Source: Mycolicibacterium sp. CBMA 234 (GTDB taxonomy: Bacteria; Actinomycetota; Actinomycetes; Mycobacteriales; Mycobacteriaceae). From it: a stretch of DNA of 64,000 nt. The translations under genes and the position numbers were made by a program. The notes under the pieces are model-generated. The model saw only the letters and a list, made by a program, of their open reading frames with translations, did not search any database and had not been told where the DNA came from. The stretch covers positions 372,001-436,000 of the forward strand of contig NZ_MPKW01000005.1 in the NCBI RefSeq assembly GCF_009729415.1. The letters are read 5' to 3'. Below, in pieces: positions 41,208 through 49,209 of this stretch; the stretch's first letter is position 1, and each line of letters begins with the position of its first letter.

Positions 41208-41567
41208 TCAAATCGCGTACGACACCACGAAGACGCCGACCGAGAGCGCCAGCATGCCAAGGCAATTGAGCCAGAACTCCTGCTTGAGGAAATTCGCCCG
41301 GTAGTGCGCGTAGGCAGCGCATAGGAAGTAGACGATCACTCCGATGCTGGCCGCCACACCGATGCCGGGGTACTTCAATCCGGCAACCAGCCCGGCCGCC
41401 GCCAAGAGCTTTGCCACGATGAGCACCCACCACCAATCCCGCGGGAGACGCACTCCCTCAAGACATCCGCAGATGAACTGCGGTGGGCGGATCGACATCA
41501 CAGCGTCGCCGAACAGCACCAGCGCCAACAGCGCAGAGGGCCACCAGTAGTACGGAATACCGGTCAC
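41208..41567 (-). CDS. DoxX-like membrane protein
   Basis: A 119-residue protein with four predicted helices. KLLAAAGLVAGLKYPGIGVAA and YFLCAAYAHYRAN match the DoxX-like pattern (conserved membrane Lys, then a Y/H-rich loop). It overlaps the TetR gene upstream by 4 bp, so the two are co-transcribed and the regulator probably controls it. The family has been linked to redox stress and membrane electron transfer, but the activity here is unknown. Confidence 0.75.
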   Translation of the reverse strand: MTGIPYYWWPSALLALVLFGDAVMSIRPPQFICGCLEGVRLPRDWWWVLIVAKLLAAAGLVAGLKYPGIGVAASIGVIVYFLCAAYAHYRANFLKQEFWLNCLGMLALSVGVFVVSYAI

Positions 41568-42181
41568 GATTCATCTCCTTGTAGTGGATGTTGGATGACG
41601 CAACGGACGACATCACGCAGTTGGTCGGGCACCGACGCGCCACCGGATGCATGATTGCCGCCGGTCATGACGATGCCCAGATAGGCGAAGTAGACGACCC
41701 GGGCCCCGCGTGCCGCCTCGGCCTCGGCCAGTCCGGCGCGCGCCAACACGGCCTCCAGTTCAGCGACCAACGCGACGGCGAGGTCGCGGAAGATCGCCGA
41801 TTCATGGCTGCCGCGGACGATGATCGAGGAGTACTGCCGGGACAGCGCCGGATCCTCGGCGAAGTAGCGCAGAAACGGTGCGAGCAGCCCCATTACGGCG
41901 TCGACCGTGCCGTCCGGGGTCAATGAATCCGGCGATTCATCGCCCGACTGCCGGTCGCGGTGGATGGTGGCGATCCAGTCGTCGAACACCTCGATGAGCA
42001 GCCCGTCCTTGTCGCCGACACCCATCACGGTTCCGGTGCTGACGCCGGCGTCGGCGGCGATCTGCCGGATGGTCGTGTCCGCGAATCCCTGTCCGCGAAA
42101 CAACCTTTCGGCCGATGCCAGCACCTTGGCCCGGGTCTCATCCCGCGCCGCGGCACGAGATTGAACACGTTCACTGAACAT
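41564..42181 (-). CDS. TetR-family transcriptional regulator
   Basis: A 205-residue repressor. The helix-turn-helix spans about residues 10-55 (DTTIRQIAADAGVSTGTVMG), followed by a helical ligand domain. ATG 42181 (MFSERVQS) is embedded in the 12-bp palindrome TGAACATGTTCA, and a second related site lies just inside the gene, so autoregulation is likely. Its stop overlaps the DoxX gene. The gene faces away from a hydrolase remnant at 42188. Confidence 0.88.
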   Translation of the reverse strand: MFSERVQSRAAARDETRAKVLASAERLFRGQGFADTTIRQIAADAGVSTGTVMGVGDKDGLLIEVFDDWIATIHRDRQSGDESPDSLTPDGTVDAVMGLLAPFLRYFAEDPALSRQYSSIIVRGSHESAIFRDLAVALVAELEAVLARAGLAEAEAARGARVVYFAYLGIVMTGGNHASGGASVPDQLRDVVRCVIQHPLQGDES

Positions 42182-42187
42182 GTTCAA
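42161..42187. promoter_or_regulatory. Tandem TGAAC/GTTCA operators at the tetR start
   Basis: Two adjacent palindromic sites are present: TGAACACGTTCA (42162-42173, central two bases unpaired) and TGAACATGTTCA (42175-42186, perfect). Together the 27 bases are nearly self-complementary. They overlap the start codon of the tetR gene and end one base before the ATG of the divergent fragment. This looks like an autoregulatory double operator. Confidence 0.65.
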
Positions 42188-42382
42188 ATGATGACGTACG
42201 CCAGCCCGGGCGTCAAGCGCTGGTCCCCACTGGAACTCAGTCAACCGGTGCTTTCGAAAGTCACACGCGTCCGGGTGACGACTGTGATGCTCACCAACGC
42301 CGGGCACTACCCCATCGAGGAACCGGGGCTGCAGCAGATGCGGGACGCCATCGCCGAATTCGTCACCGCCAACACGCAATAG
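42188..42382 (+). pseudogene. Remnant of an alpha/beta hydrolase C-terminus
   Basis: A 64-residue open frame starting ATG 42188. The second half, TTVMLTNAGHYPIEEPG followed by LQQMRDAIAEFV, is the typical final strand, catalytic His loop and last helix of an alpha/beta hydrolase. The nucleophile elbow and everything upstream are missing. The stretch before it lies in the tetR start region. It is most simply the tail of a deleted hydrolase gene that the TetR regulator may once have controlled. Confidence 0.6.
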
Positions 42383-42461
42383 CCGATTCGGGGTAAAGAG
42401 AATCCAACGCGCCGAACGCAGCTAACGAGCACATGTAGTGCGGGTGTGTCAGCATGGACCG

Positions 42462-43364
42462 GTGAGGCCAAGCAAATGCAGAAGCCGAATCGAAAGTTTG
42501 ACCGGAGCCACGGCAGTAATCCTGGTGCTACAGCCCGGATTACTGTCCGCGGGGCCGCTTGCGACTGCGCACGCAGCCGACTGCCCGGACGCTCAGGTCA
42601 TTTTCGCCCGCGGCACCGATGAAGCACCCGGCCCCGGCGAGGTCGGCATCGCGTTCACCAACGGGGTGCGCACCGCCATCAGCCCGAAGACACTCGATGT
42701 GTACGCGGTCGACTATCCCGCGACCACCGACTTCCCCACTGCCGTCGACGGAGTTCGGGATGCCCGTAGGCAAATCGTGGCAACCGCAGCAGCCTGTCCG
42801 CGGACCAAGATGGTGCTCGGCGGGTTCTCCCAGGGCGCGGCCGTCATTGGCTTCGTCACCGCCGGCACCATTCCTGATGGGATCTCCGCCACCGACGTGC
42901 CAGCCCCGATGCCGCCGGACATCGCCGATCATGTTGCGGCCATTGCCCTATTCGGCAAACCGTCCCCACGGTTCATGCGGGCCATCGGCTCCCCCGCAGT
43001 CAGCGTCGGCCCGGTGTACCAACCCAAGATGACGGACCTGTGCGTGACCAACGACCTGATCTGCGATGCGCACGGGTCGAGCTTCGACGCCCACAACGGC
43101 TACGTCGACAGCGGTTTGGTCACGCAGGGTGTCAACTTCACTGTGGGCCAACTGCAGGCCGGATGGGCAGCCGACGCACTGGCCGGGCCCGCGCCATGGT
43201 CGGCGCCAGTCCCCGGCGCAGACCAGGCAGCGCACGGTCAACCGGCTCCGGCCGCGACCCCGCCGACCACCGCAGCACCGGCGCACATGCCGGCCGCCGC
43301 ACCGACGCTGCCCGGACCGCAACAAGCGGCACCGACACCGGTGCCCGACGCAGCGCCCCAGTAA
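42462..43364 (+). CDS. Cutinase-family secreted serine esterase
   Basis: A 300-residue exported protein. The signal peptide ends at about AHA-A, the mature part begins DCPDAQVIFARGTDE. The nucleophile motif is LGGFSQGAAVIGF. TDLCVTNDLICDAHG carries the Cys pair and Asp, and FDAHNGYVD the His. These are the hallmarks of mycobacterial cutinase-like proteins, which act on esters or phospholipids. A Pro/Ala-rich tail of about 70 residues follows the domain. GTG 42462 gives a compact basic n-region; GTG 42438 is possible. Confidence 0.9.
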   Translation: MRPSKCRSRIESLTGATAVILVLQPGLLSAGPLATAHAADCPDAQVIFARGTDEAPGPGEVGIAFTNGVRTAISPKTLDVYAVDYPATTDFPTAVDGVRDARRQIVATAAACPRTKMVLGGFSQGAAVIGFVTAGTIPDGISATDVPAPMPPDIADHVAAIALFGKPSPRFMRAIGSPAVSVGPVYQPKMTDLCVTNDLICDAHGSSFDAHNGYVDSGLVTQGVNFTVGQLQAGWAADALAGPAPWSAPVPGADQAAHGQPAPAATPPTTAAPAHMPAAAPTLPGPQQAAPTPVPDAAPQ

Positions 43365-43367
43365 CGA

Positions 43368-43424
43368 CTACCTGAACTGCACTGCGCTACCTGAACTGCA
43401 CTGCGCTACCTGAACTGCACTCCG
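43368..43424. repeat. Three tandem 19-bp repeats between convergent genes
   Basis: The unit CTACCTGAACTGCACTGCG occurs at 43368-43386 and 43387-43405, and a third copy with one change at 43406-43424. The third copy encodes the last residues and the stop codon of the minus-strand membrane protein (ending VQFR). The first two copies are non-coding duplicates behind it. This is a slippage-prone site that leaves the protein end unchanged. Confidence 0.8.
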
Positions 43425-44158
43425 CGCCGCCGGACCCACCAATCGGCAAATATGGTCCCGGCAATCCACACTGCGACGGCGATGCCAAGGTGCACAAAGC
43501 TTTTGGTGTCACGGCCAAGTACCGGACCGAACGCGTGAGCCACCACCGTCGGCAGCTTCCGCCACAACTCGCGGTGCTCGACGCCACCGACCGGGTCGGC
43601 GACGAAATACAGCGCATACGGCAATGCCAGTGACAACAGCCATAACCCGATGCGACGCCGGTCGTGCCGCTGCCGCCACCGCTGCACCAGCCGAATTTCG
43701 GCCACCGGCAACAACACTGACACCACATTCCCGACTCCCAGCCAGGACACGATCGGCACTGCGACGTTCGGAATCGTCACCCCCAATCGGGACGGCGTCT
43801 CGTGCCAGAGGGTCAGCGCCGCAGCCACGGCGAGGGTAGGTAATCCGACGAGGATCAGCAGCGCCAGGTTCTTGCTCACCAACATCCGCCACGGCGCCAT
43901 CGAGTCGAACAGCCCCTGCTGGAGCCGATGATGATCGGCGCCAAGCACATTGGTGGTCGTGGTGTCGGCGAGCACAAAGGACGAGAAATAGGTGCCGACC
44001 AGAATCACCCAATCCTGATGGTGACGACCATTAGAGGTCAACGGCTGCGCGACGAGCCACACCAGCGCCAGGACCACATTGGCCATCACGCCCAGCAACC
44101 AACTACGAGGCGGGGTGAACGCCCACCGGATTTCCGATCGCACCGCGGGCCACATCAT
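43406..44158 (-). CDS. Multi-pass membrane protein, ABC-2-like permease
   Basis: A 250-residue protein with about six hydrophobic segments (SWLLGVMANVVLALVWLVAQ; LALLILVGLPTLAVAAALTLW; WLLSLALPYALYFVAD). The arrangement, with an amphipathic start and no nucleotide-binding partner nearby, resembles orphan ABC-2-type permeases. ATG 44158 or the adjacent ATG 44155 could be used; GGGGAGAG lies upstream. Function is not assigned. Confidence 0.6.
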   Translation of the reverse strand: MMWPAVRSEIRWAFTPPRSWLLGVMANVVLALVWLVAQPLTSNGRHHQDWVILVGTYFSSFVLADTTTTNVLGADHHRLQQGLFDSMAPWRMLVSKNLALLILVGLPTLAVAAALTLWHETPSRLGVTIPNVAVPIVSWLGVGNVVSVLLPVAEIRLVQRWRQRHDRRRIGLWLLSLALPYALYFVADPVGGVEHRELWRKLPTVVAHAFGPVLGRDTKSFVHLGIAVAVWIAGTIFADWWVRRRGVQFR

Positions 44159-44342
44159 CGACTCTCCCCGCTGCCGCCCCATCCTCCCGGGGAGTGCGTG
44201 CGACGATACCGGCACAACCTTGCAGTACCTGTGAGATGAAACAGCGCGCGTGTCTTCCTCGGTTCGGCGGCAGCGAAGATTCTGCGGCACTCCCCCGTCC
44301 CGGTGATGATCATGCCGCGCGCGTAAGTACCATTGGCTGCCG

Positions 44343-44395
44343 AAAGGCCAGTTATCACACGCTTTTTCGTGTTCTGCGTGCGATAACTGGCCTTT
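44343..44395. terminator. Long hairpin terminator
   Basis: A 20-bp stem with one mismatch (44343-44362 with 44376-44395) and a 13-base loop. The arms begin AAAGGCC and end GGCCTTT. It lies 13 bp beyond the stop of the minus-strand exported-protein gene at 44408 and probably terminates it; it insulates the membrane-protein gene downstream. Confidence 0.75.
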
Positions 44396-44407
44396 GAGCG
44401 TTTAGGT

Positions 44408-44644
44408 CTAGCCCTTGCCGAAGAACGTCGCCTTGACCACAGGGGCGGCCGACGAGATCAGCGGCGCGCTCGGCGGGACCGAGGACGTTGTGGTTTGGCT
44501 CCCAGCGCCAATGAGAGGGGTCTGCGGCGCGTGCTGGGCAACTGCCACGGAGGCAGCCCCCATCGCGACGACGGCGCTGGCACCTATTACCAACGTGATG
44601 CGACGGGCGTTTGCGGCGACAGTGTTCAGACGTGAACGGGACAT
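44408..44644 (-). CDS. Small exported protein
   Basis: A 78-residue protein with a signal sequence (ITLVIGASAVVAMGAASVA then V-A-Q) after a basic start (MSRSRLNTVAANARR). The mature part is about 45 residues, Thr/Ser/Pro-rich and ending VVKATFFGKG. ATG 44644 follows AAGGAAACG. Similar tiny exported proteins are common in mycobacteria and their function is unknown. A strong hairpin terminator follows. Confidence 0.6.
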   Translation of the reverse strand: MSRSRLNTVAANARRITLVIGASAVVAMGAASVAVAQHAPQTPLIGAGSQTTTSSVPPSAPLISSAAPVVKATFFGKG

Positions 44645-44933
44645 CGTTTCCTTGTGTGTCGTTGCGTGCAATGGATTGGTGCCGGCGGACGCGACCCGCT
44701 CGCACCACCGATCCCCTGGTCCCGCAATCTGTGCCACGCAGATCGGGAGCGGCGAAGCCAAACAACAAGTAATCGGTGCCGCGAAATCTGCCGTGAAGCG
44801 CGAACTACGTCAACAGCCAGCGGAAATGTTGATCAGACTGCTCAAGATGTGACGTGGAACACTGTGATCTACGCATCATTTTGTTCGACACCTTTCCGCA
44901 ACCTGCCGTATCACTTTCGGCGGCACGAACCCC

Positions 44934-45119
44934 TTACAGACCCGATCCGTCGACCGGCGCCGACGGATCGGGCGGCGCGGGCTGGTCGGTTCCCGGCGTC
45001 ATCGGCAGGTACATGTGATGGTTGAACTGGGCCTCATAGCCGCCTGCGCCACCGATCCTGATACCGCCACTATCGGTCTCTGCTGCGGCACTTCGTCGCC
45101 CCGGCATTCGCTGTGCCAA
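44934..45119 (-). CDS. 61-residue Gly/Pro-rich ORF downstream of the peptide exporter
   Basis: Twelve bases after the exporter stop codon, GAGGTCAG is followed at a suitable distance by TTG 45119, which opens a 61-codon frame ending TAA at 44934. The product contains GGIRIGGAGGYEAQF and then a Pro-rich tail (TPGTDQPAPPDPSAPVDGSG). It has no cysteine. The Gly-Gly motif followed by an aromatic-rich stretch recalls a secreted peptide, but the D-L-x-P leader of the other four is absent. It could be a fifth cargo or chance. A terminator-like hairpin overlaps its end. Confidence 0.4.
   Translation of the reverse strand: MAQRMPGRRSAAAETDSGGIRIGGAGGYEAQFNHHMYLPMTPGTDQPAPPDPSAPVDGSGL
44941..44972 (-). 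terminator. Hairpin at the end of the peptide-export operon
   Basis: Perfect 12-base arms CCCGATCCGTCG / CGACGGATCGGG with an 8-base loop, located 160 bases after the exporter stop and just before the TAA of the 61-residue ORF on the same strand. No U-run follows. It is the only strong hairpin seen downstream of the operon. The 289 bp from 44645 to 44933 beyond it hold no convincing gene. Confidence 0.6.
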
Positions 45120-45131
45120 AAGACTGACCTC

Positions 45132-48100
45132 TCACAGTGCCAGTTGCTGACTGCACAGGTAAAAGTACAGGCCCTGCCGGGCCATAAGTTCGTCGTGCGT
45201 GCCGCGTTCGACCAGCCGCCCCTTCTCCAGTACCAGGATGACGTCTGCGTCGCGCACGGTGGATAGCCGGTGAGCGATCACGAAGGATGTGCGTCCTTTG
45301 AGAAGCTCGTCGAGGTTCTCCTTGACCGCTCGCTCGGATTCGGTATCGAGTGCGCTGGTGGCTTCATCGAAGACCAGTACCGGTGGCTGCGGGTAAACGG
45401 CCCGCGCGATCGCGATCCGCTGGCGCTGACCGCCGGACAGCATCATCCCGCTCTCGCCGATCTTGGTTTGATAGCCCAGCGGAAGGCGCTCGATGAACTC
45501 GGCGGCATTCGCCACCCGGGCCGCCCACATGATCCGCTCGGGGTCCGCGCCCTCGTCACCGAGCGCGATGTTCTCGGCGATCGAGGCATCGAACATGTGG
45601 TTGTCCTGCAGTACGAATCCGATATGACGACGCAGCTGCCGCATATCGAGTCCGGTCAGATCGGCCCCGTCGAACAAGATCGCCCCGGCCGTGGGCTCCA
45701 GCAAGCCGGACAGGCACTTGATCAGCGTGGTCTTCCCGGAGCCGCTGCGTCCCACGATGGCCACGCGGGTGCCGGGTTCGACTTCGAAGTCGATCTCGTC
45801 GAGTATCGGGGTGGTGGCCGGGCCGGGGTACTCGAATGTCATCCGGGCGAATCGGACACGGCCAGAGATCGTCGGCACCGGGGTCAACGACGAGTGATCC
45901 TCCCCCTGCTCGGGTTCTTGTTCGAGGATGTCGTTGAGACGGTCGAGAAGGATGGTCGAATACTGCAGCTGGTCCCACAACCACAACAAGCCCAGGACCG
46001 GGCCATTGGCCAGCAGGACAAGGGCATTGAAGGAGACCAGCTCACCGATCGTGAGGCGGCCGTGCATGACCTGCAGGGCGCCAATCCACAAGAACAGCAC
46101 CAGCGATAGAAACGAAACGACTTGAACGAGCGCCTGATACGTCATCACCGTCAGATCGGCCCGGTACAGCTGCGCGGAAAGGGTATTGAACTGCCCGAGC
46201 AGCAGCCGGCGCAACGATTCCTCGGCGCCCATTGCCTTGACGGTCTCGATGCCCTTGATGGAGTCGATCTGGCGTGACTGGTACTTGCCCCAGGACTCCT
46301 CCAGCACATCGAACGCCGGGCGAAGTCTGTTGCGGGAGAACCACATCAGCCCGCCATAGAGCGGGACGGTGGCGAGATACACCAGTGCGAGCCGCCAGCT
46401 GTATACGAACATGATGACCACCGCCACGAGCAGCTGGGTGGCCGAGGCGAGGCCTGCCACTCCGTGCTCGACGATGAATGCGCGCACTTGCCGCAAGCCG
46501 TTCAGGCGCCGGGAGATGTCACCGGTCCGGCGCGTATTGAAGTAGCTCATCGGCAGTGCCAGAAGTCTTTCCGACAGCGTGTCCAGACTCGCTCGATCGA
46601 TGCGAACCGCGATGCGGCTGAGGAAGAATCGTTGCGCCAGCGTTACCGCCACACTGAGCACCAGCGCACCGAACATGCCCACTACCAACAGGGTCAGCAG
46701 GCTCGTGTCGTGATATTGGATCACCCCGTCGACGATGTACTTGCTCAGCACGGGGATGAGCATGTCGGCACCCGCGGCCAGCAGGGCCAGTACGAGCGCC
46801 AGGATCATCACGCGGCGATATGGCCGGAAGAACTCGACAAGCCAGCCGACGCGCGAGGTCTCCTGCGGAGTCTGCTCGAAGGCGTCGGTCGGGGTGAAGA
46901 ACGCTGCGAAGCCCGACCATTTCGATTCGAACTCCGAGCGTTTGACCTTGCGGCGTCCCCGCGCGGGATCCGCTAACCGAACATGTTCTGCGCCAACGTC
47001 ATACAGGACCAGCCAATGGTTGGCATCCCAGTGCACGATGGCCGGCAGCGGCATCTCGTCCAGCCGGGTCTTGGACACCTTGGCGGTGCGCGCCTCCAGA
47101 CCCAGTTCTTCTGCACCCCGCGCGATACCCAGCAGACTCGTCCCGTCAATAGCGGTGTGCACCGCTTCACGCACCCTCGTGATTGAGACGTTGCGCCCGT
47201 AGTAGCGACAGATGCTGGCCAGAGATGCAGCACCGCAATCCATTTCGTCGACCTGCAACACCGACGGAAATCGGCGGATGCGGCGCCGCGGCCGGATGAC
47301 TCCGTCGAGTTGCTCGTCTCCGCCGCCGGCCTGGAACGTTGGCTGTGGGAATTCGGTTGTGGCGGTGCGTGTCTGCTCTGCGGCAAGCGCATCGGGTCCG
47401 GCGGCTTGCGCGGGTAGCAGCTCTTCGGCGAAGTCGAGCGGGACCCGCGCGGTCCGCAGGTAGTCGTAGGACGAGATGCGCTGCTCGATCTCGTCGCGGA
47501 ACGCCGGGAATTCCGCAGACAGACTGGTGAAAACCTCAGGTGGCAGCTCCCACAGGTCGGCGTCGGTCGCCGCCTCCACGGTGGCGGTCCGCGCCGAACC
47601 CCGCAACAGCGCCACCTCGCCGAAGAAATCACCCTGGCGTAGATACGCCCGCTGTTCGCGTCCAGCGTTCGTTTCGAAATACGCACGCAGCCGGCCGACG
47701 CGCACGATGTACATGGGGCCGGACGAATCACCTTGGCGGATCACGCATTGTCCGGCGGACACCGTCGTCGGCGTCAAGCCCTCGAGCAACAGCCGCATGC
47801 CCTCGGCGGGAAGGTCAGCAAAAGCCGTGTAGGCGCGCAGGAAGTCGCGCAACTCGTGACGACGTACGTGTAGATCGAGGTAATGCGCGATGCCGGGCTC
47901 GCTGAGCACCAGTGCGTCGAACACCGCCTTGTCGAGCCGCAGCGCCACGACCGCGCCGGACGCACGCACGGTCGCGGTGCGGGTGCCACCGGGTCCGAGC
48001 AGTGCCCGCTCGCCGAACGCGTCACCGGCGCGCAGCACGTTGAGTGGGACCTCCTCACCCTGATCGCTCGTCTTGATGACGCGCGCGGTGCCCGACTCGA

Positions 48101-48278
48101 TCACGTACATCGCGTCCGCCGCGCCGCCCTCGGCGACGATCACCTGACCGAATGAATACGACTCACGCTGGAACGAGGCCTCCACCAAGCGCCGCACGTC
48201 AGCGGGCATGAGTTCGAGCAGCTCGACGCGGCGCAGCTCCACCGGCACACCGGGGGCCGGCGGATCAGAGACGCTCAT
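45132..48278 (-). CDS. ABC exporter with two cNMP-binding domains and a C39 peptidase (bacteriocin-type)
   Basis: A 1048-residue protein. Two cyclic-nucleotide-binding domains come first (about 22-135 and 150-265). Both keep the phosphate cassette, FGERALL with R100-T-A and FGEVALL with R230-T-A. A C39 peptidase follows (about 338-465) with Gln342, Cys348 (EMDCGAAS), His421 and Asp437 all present. Six membrane helices span about 486-775. The ATPase has Walker A GRSGSGKT (843-850), LSGGQ (947-951), Walker B VLVFDEAT and His1003. Such proteins cut the leader after Gly-Gly and export the peptide. ATG 48278 lies 14 bp inside the preceding gene. The cNMP domains imply ligand-gated export. Confidence 0.93.
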   Translation of the reverse strand: MSVSDPPAPGVPVELRRVELLELMPADVRRLVEASFQRESYSFGQVIVAEGGAADAMYVIESGTARVIKTSDQGEEVPLNVLRAGDAFGERALLGPGGTRTATVRASGAVVALRLDKAVFDALVLSEPGIAHYLDLHVRRHELRDFLRAYTAFADLPAEGMRLLLEGLTPTTVSAGQCVIRQGDSSGPMYIVRVGRLRAYFETNAGREQRAYLRQGDFFGEVALLRGSARTATVEAATDADLWELPPEVFTSLSAEFPAFRDEIEQRISSYDYLRTARVPLDFAEELLPAQAAGPDALAAEQTRTATTEFPQPTFQAGGGDEQLDGVIRPRRRIRRFPSVLQVDEMDCGAASLASICRYYGRNVSITRVREAVHTAIDGTSLLGIARGAEELGLEARTAKVSKTRLDEMPLPAIVHWDANHWLVLYDVGAEHVRLADPARGRRKVKRSEFESKWSGFAAFFTPTDAFEQTPQETSRVGWLVEFFRPYRRVMILALVLALLAAGADMLIPVLSKYIVDGVIQYHDTSLLTLLVVGMFGALVLSVAVTLAQRFFLSRIAVRIDRASLDTLSERLLALPMSYFNTRRTGDISRRLNGLRQVRAFIVEHGVAGLASATQLLVAVVIMFVYSWRLALVYLATVPLYGGLMWFSRNRLRPAFDVLEESWGKYQSRQIDSIKGIETVKAMGAEESLRRLLLGQFNTLSAQLYRADLTVMTYQALVQVVSFLSLVLFLWIGALQVMHGRLTIGELVSFNALVLLANGPVLGLLWLWDQLQYSTILLDRLNDILEQEPEQGEDHSSLTPVPTISGRVRFARMTFEYPGPATTPILDEIDFEVEPGTRVAIVGRSGSGKTTLIKCLSGLLEPTAGAILFDGADLTGLDMRQLRRHIGFVLQDNHMFDASIAENIALGDEGADPERIMWAARVANAAEFIERLPLGYQTKIGESGMMLSGGQRQRIAIARAVYPQPPVLVFDEATSALDTESERAVKENLDELLKGRTSFVIAHRLSTVRDADVILVLEKGRLVERGTHDELMARQGLYFYLCSQQLAL

Positions 48279-49209
48279 GCCAGTGCACGTGTCGGTTGAC
48301 TTCGGTGGCCAGCGCCCGGTGAAGCACGGTGTCCTCGGCACGGCGGCGAACCTCGGGATCGTCCAGGCTGGGGGCGAGCCGTTTCAGCACCATTCCGACA
48401 CAGTGATCCGACCCCGTGGACAACGGTCCAACGAGCTCACCGGTATCGGCCCCGAGTAACCGAGTCCGCAGCGCGGGGTCAGCGTCGTCGAGCAGCAAGT
48501 GCTGCTGCAGCAGCCGCGCGCCGGCATCTGCCGCGACGTCGGCGAGCTCACGGCCGTCCACCGCGACGCACATCGCGGCCTCTCGCGTCACCGCCTCGTC
48601 GGGATGGATCAGCATTTGCAGTTCGAGGCTGGTCCACCCGACTCTGTTGTTGTGGACCTCCGCAGCGAGTACAGGTTCGCGTAATTGGGCTGTGCAGAAG
48701 CGCTTTCGGATGTCCGGCAGCGCGGCCAGATGGTCCCACGGCGCCGCGTCCGGCTGTTCAGCCAGCGCCACAGCGACCTCTTCGGCCAGCATCCGCGCAA
48801 AGTCGGTCAGCACGCCCGAGCACACCGCGTGCACCCAGCAGACCCGGTCGAATTGATCGTCCGGCAGCTGCGCGAGCCCGTCCGCCGGATCGGTCAGTGA
48901 ACGGCGCATCTCCGCCATCCACTCAGGCACGGTGACGCCGTAGTGGGTCAGCCATTCTTTGAGCTCGTCGGCGCTGAGCAACCTGTTCCGGTACCGCCAA
49001 GCGGTACCAGCGACTTTCGTGGCTTCCGGCGTTGGCAGCGCGTCGGTGGCGGAGAGCTCGGCCTCTCGCGACAGCAGCCCGGCGACCTGGCGTTGCAGCG
49101 CCTGCCACTCGCCCCGCACCCGCGCAGCATCGATCACCTCTACCCACGTGAAGGGGTGACCGGCGGCGCTGAACACCGTCGTATCAGCCACGCCGCCCGT
49201 TGTGGTCAT
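48265..49209 (-). CDS. Helical protein of unknown function in the peptide-export operon
   Basis: A 314-residue cytosolic protein, predicted almost wholly alpha-helical, with scattered cysteines (CWVHAVCSG, RFCTAQL, AAMCVAV, SDHCVGM). The segment SADELKEWLTHYGVTVPEWM resembles the N-terminal helical part of SurA/PpiC-like 'peptide maturation' proteins that accompany similar transporters, but no rotamase domain is evident, so that link is tentative. It starts at ATG 49209, overlapping the cyclase stop by 4 bp, and overlaps the exporter start. Tight coupling suggests a chaperone, adaptor or modification role for the peptide substrates. Confidence 0.7.
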   Translation of the reverse strand: MTTTGGVADTTVFSAAGHPFTWVEVIDAARVRGEWQALQRQVAGLLSREAELSATDALPTPEATKVAGTAWRYRNRLLSADELKEWLTHYGVTVPEWMAEMRRSLTDPADGLAQLPDDQFDRVCWVHAVCSGVLTDFARMLAEEVAVALAEQPDAAPWDHLAALPDIRKRFCTAQLREPVLAAEVHNNRVGWTSLELQMLIHPDEAVTREAAMCVAVDGRELADVAADAGARLLQQHLLLDDADPALRTRLLGADTGELVGPLSTGSDHCVGMVLKRLAPSLDDPEVRRRAEDTVLHRALATEVNRHVHWHERL

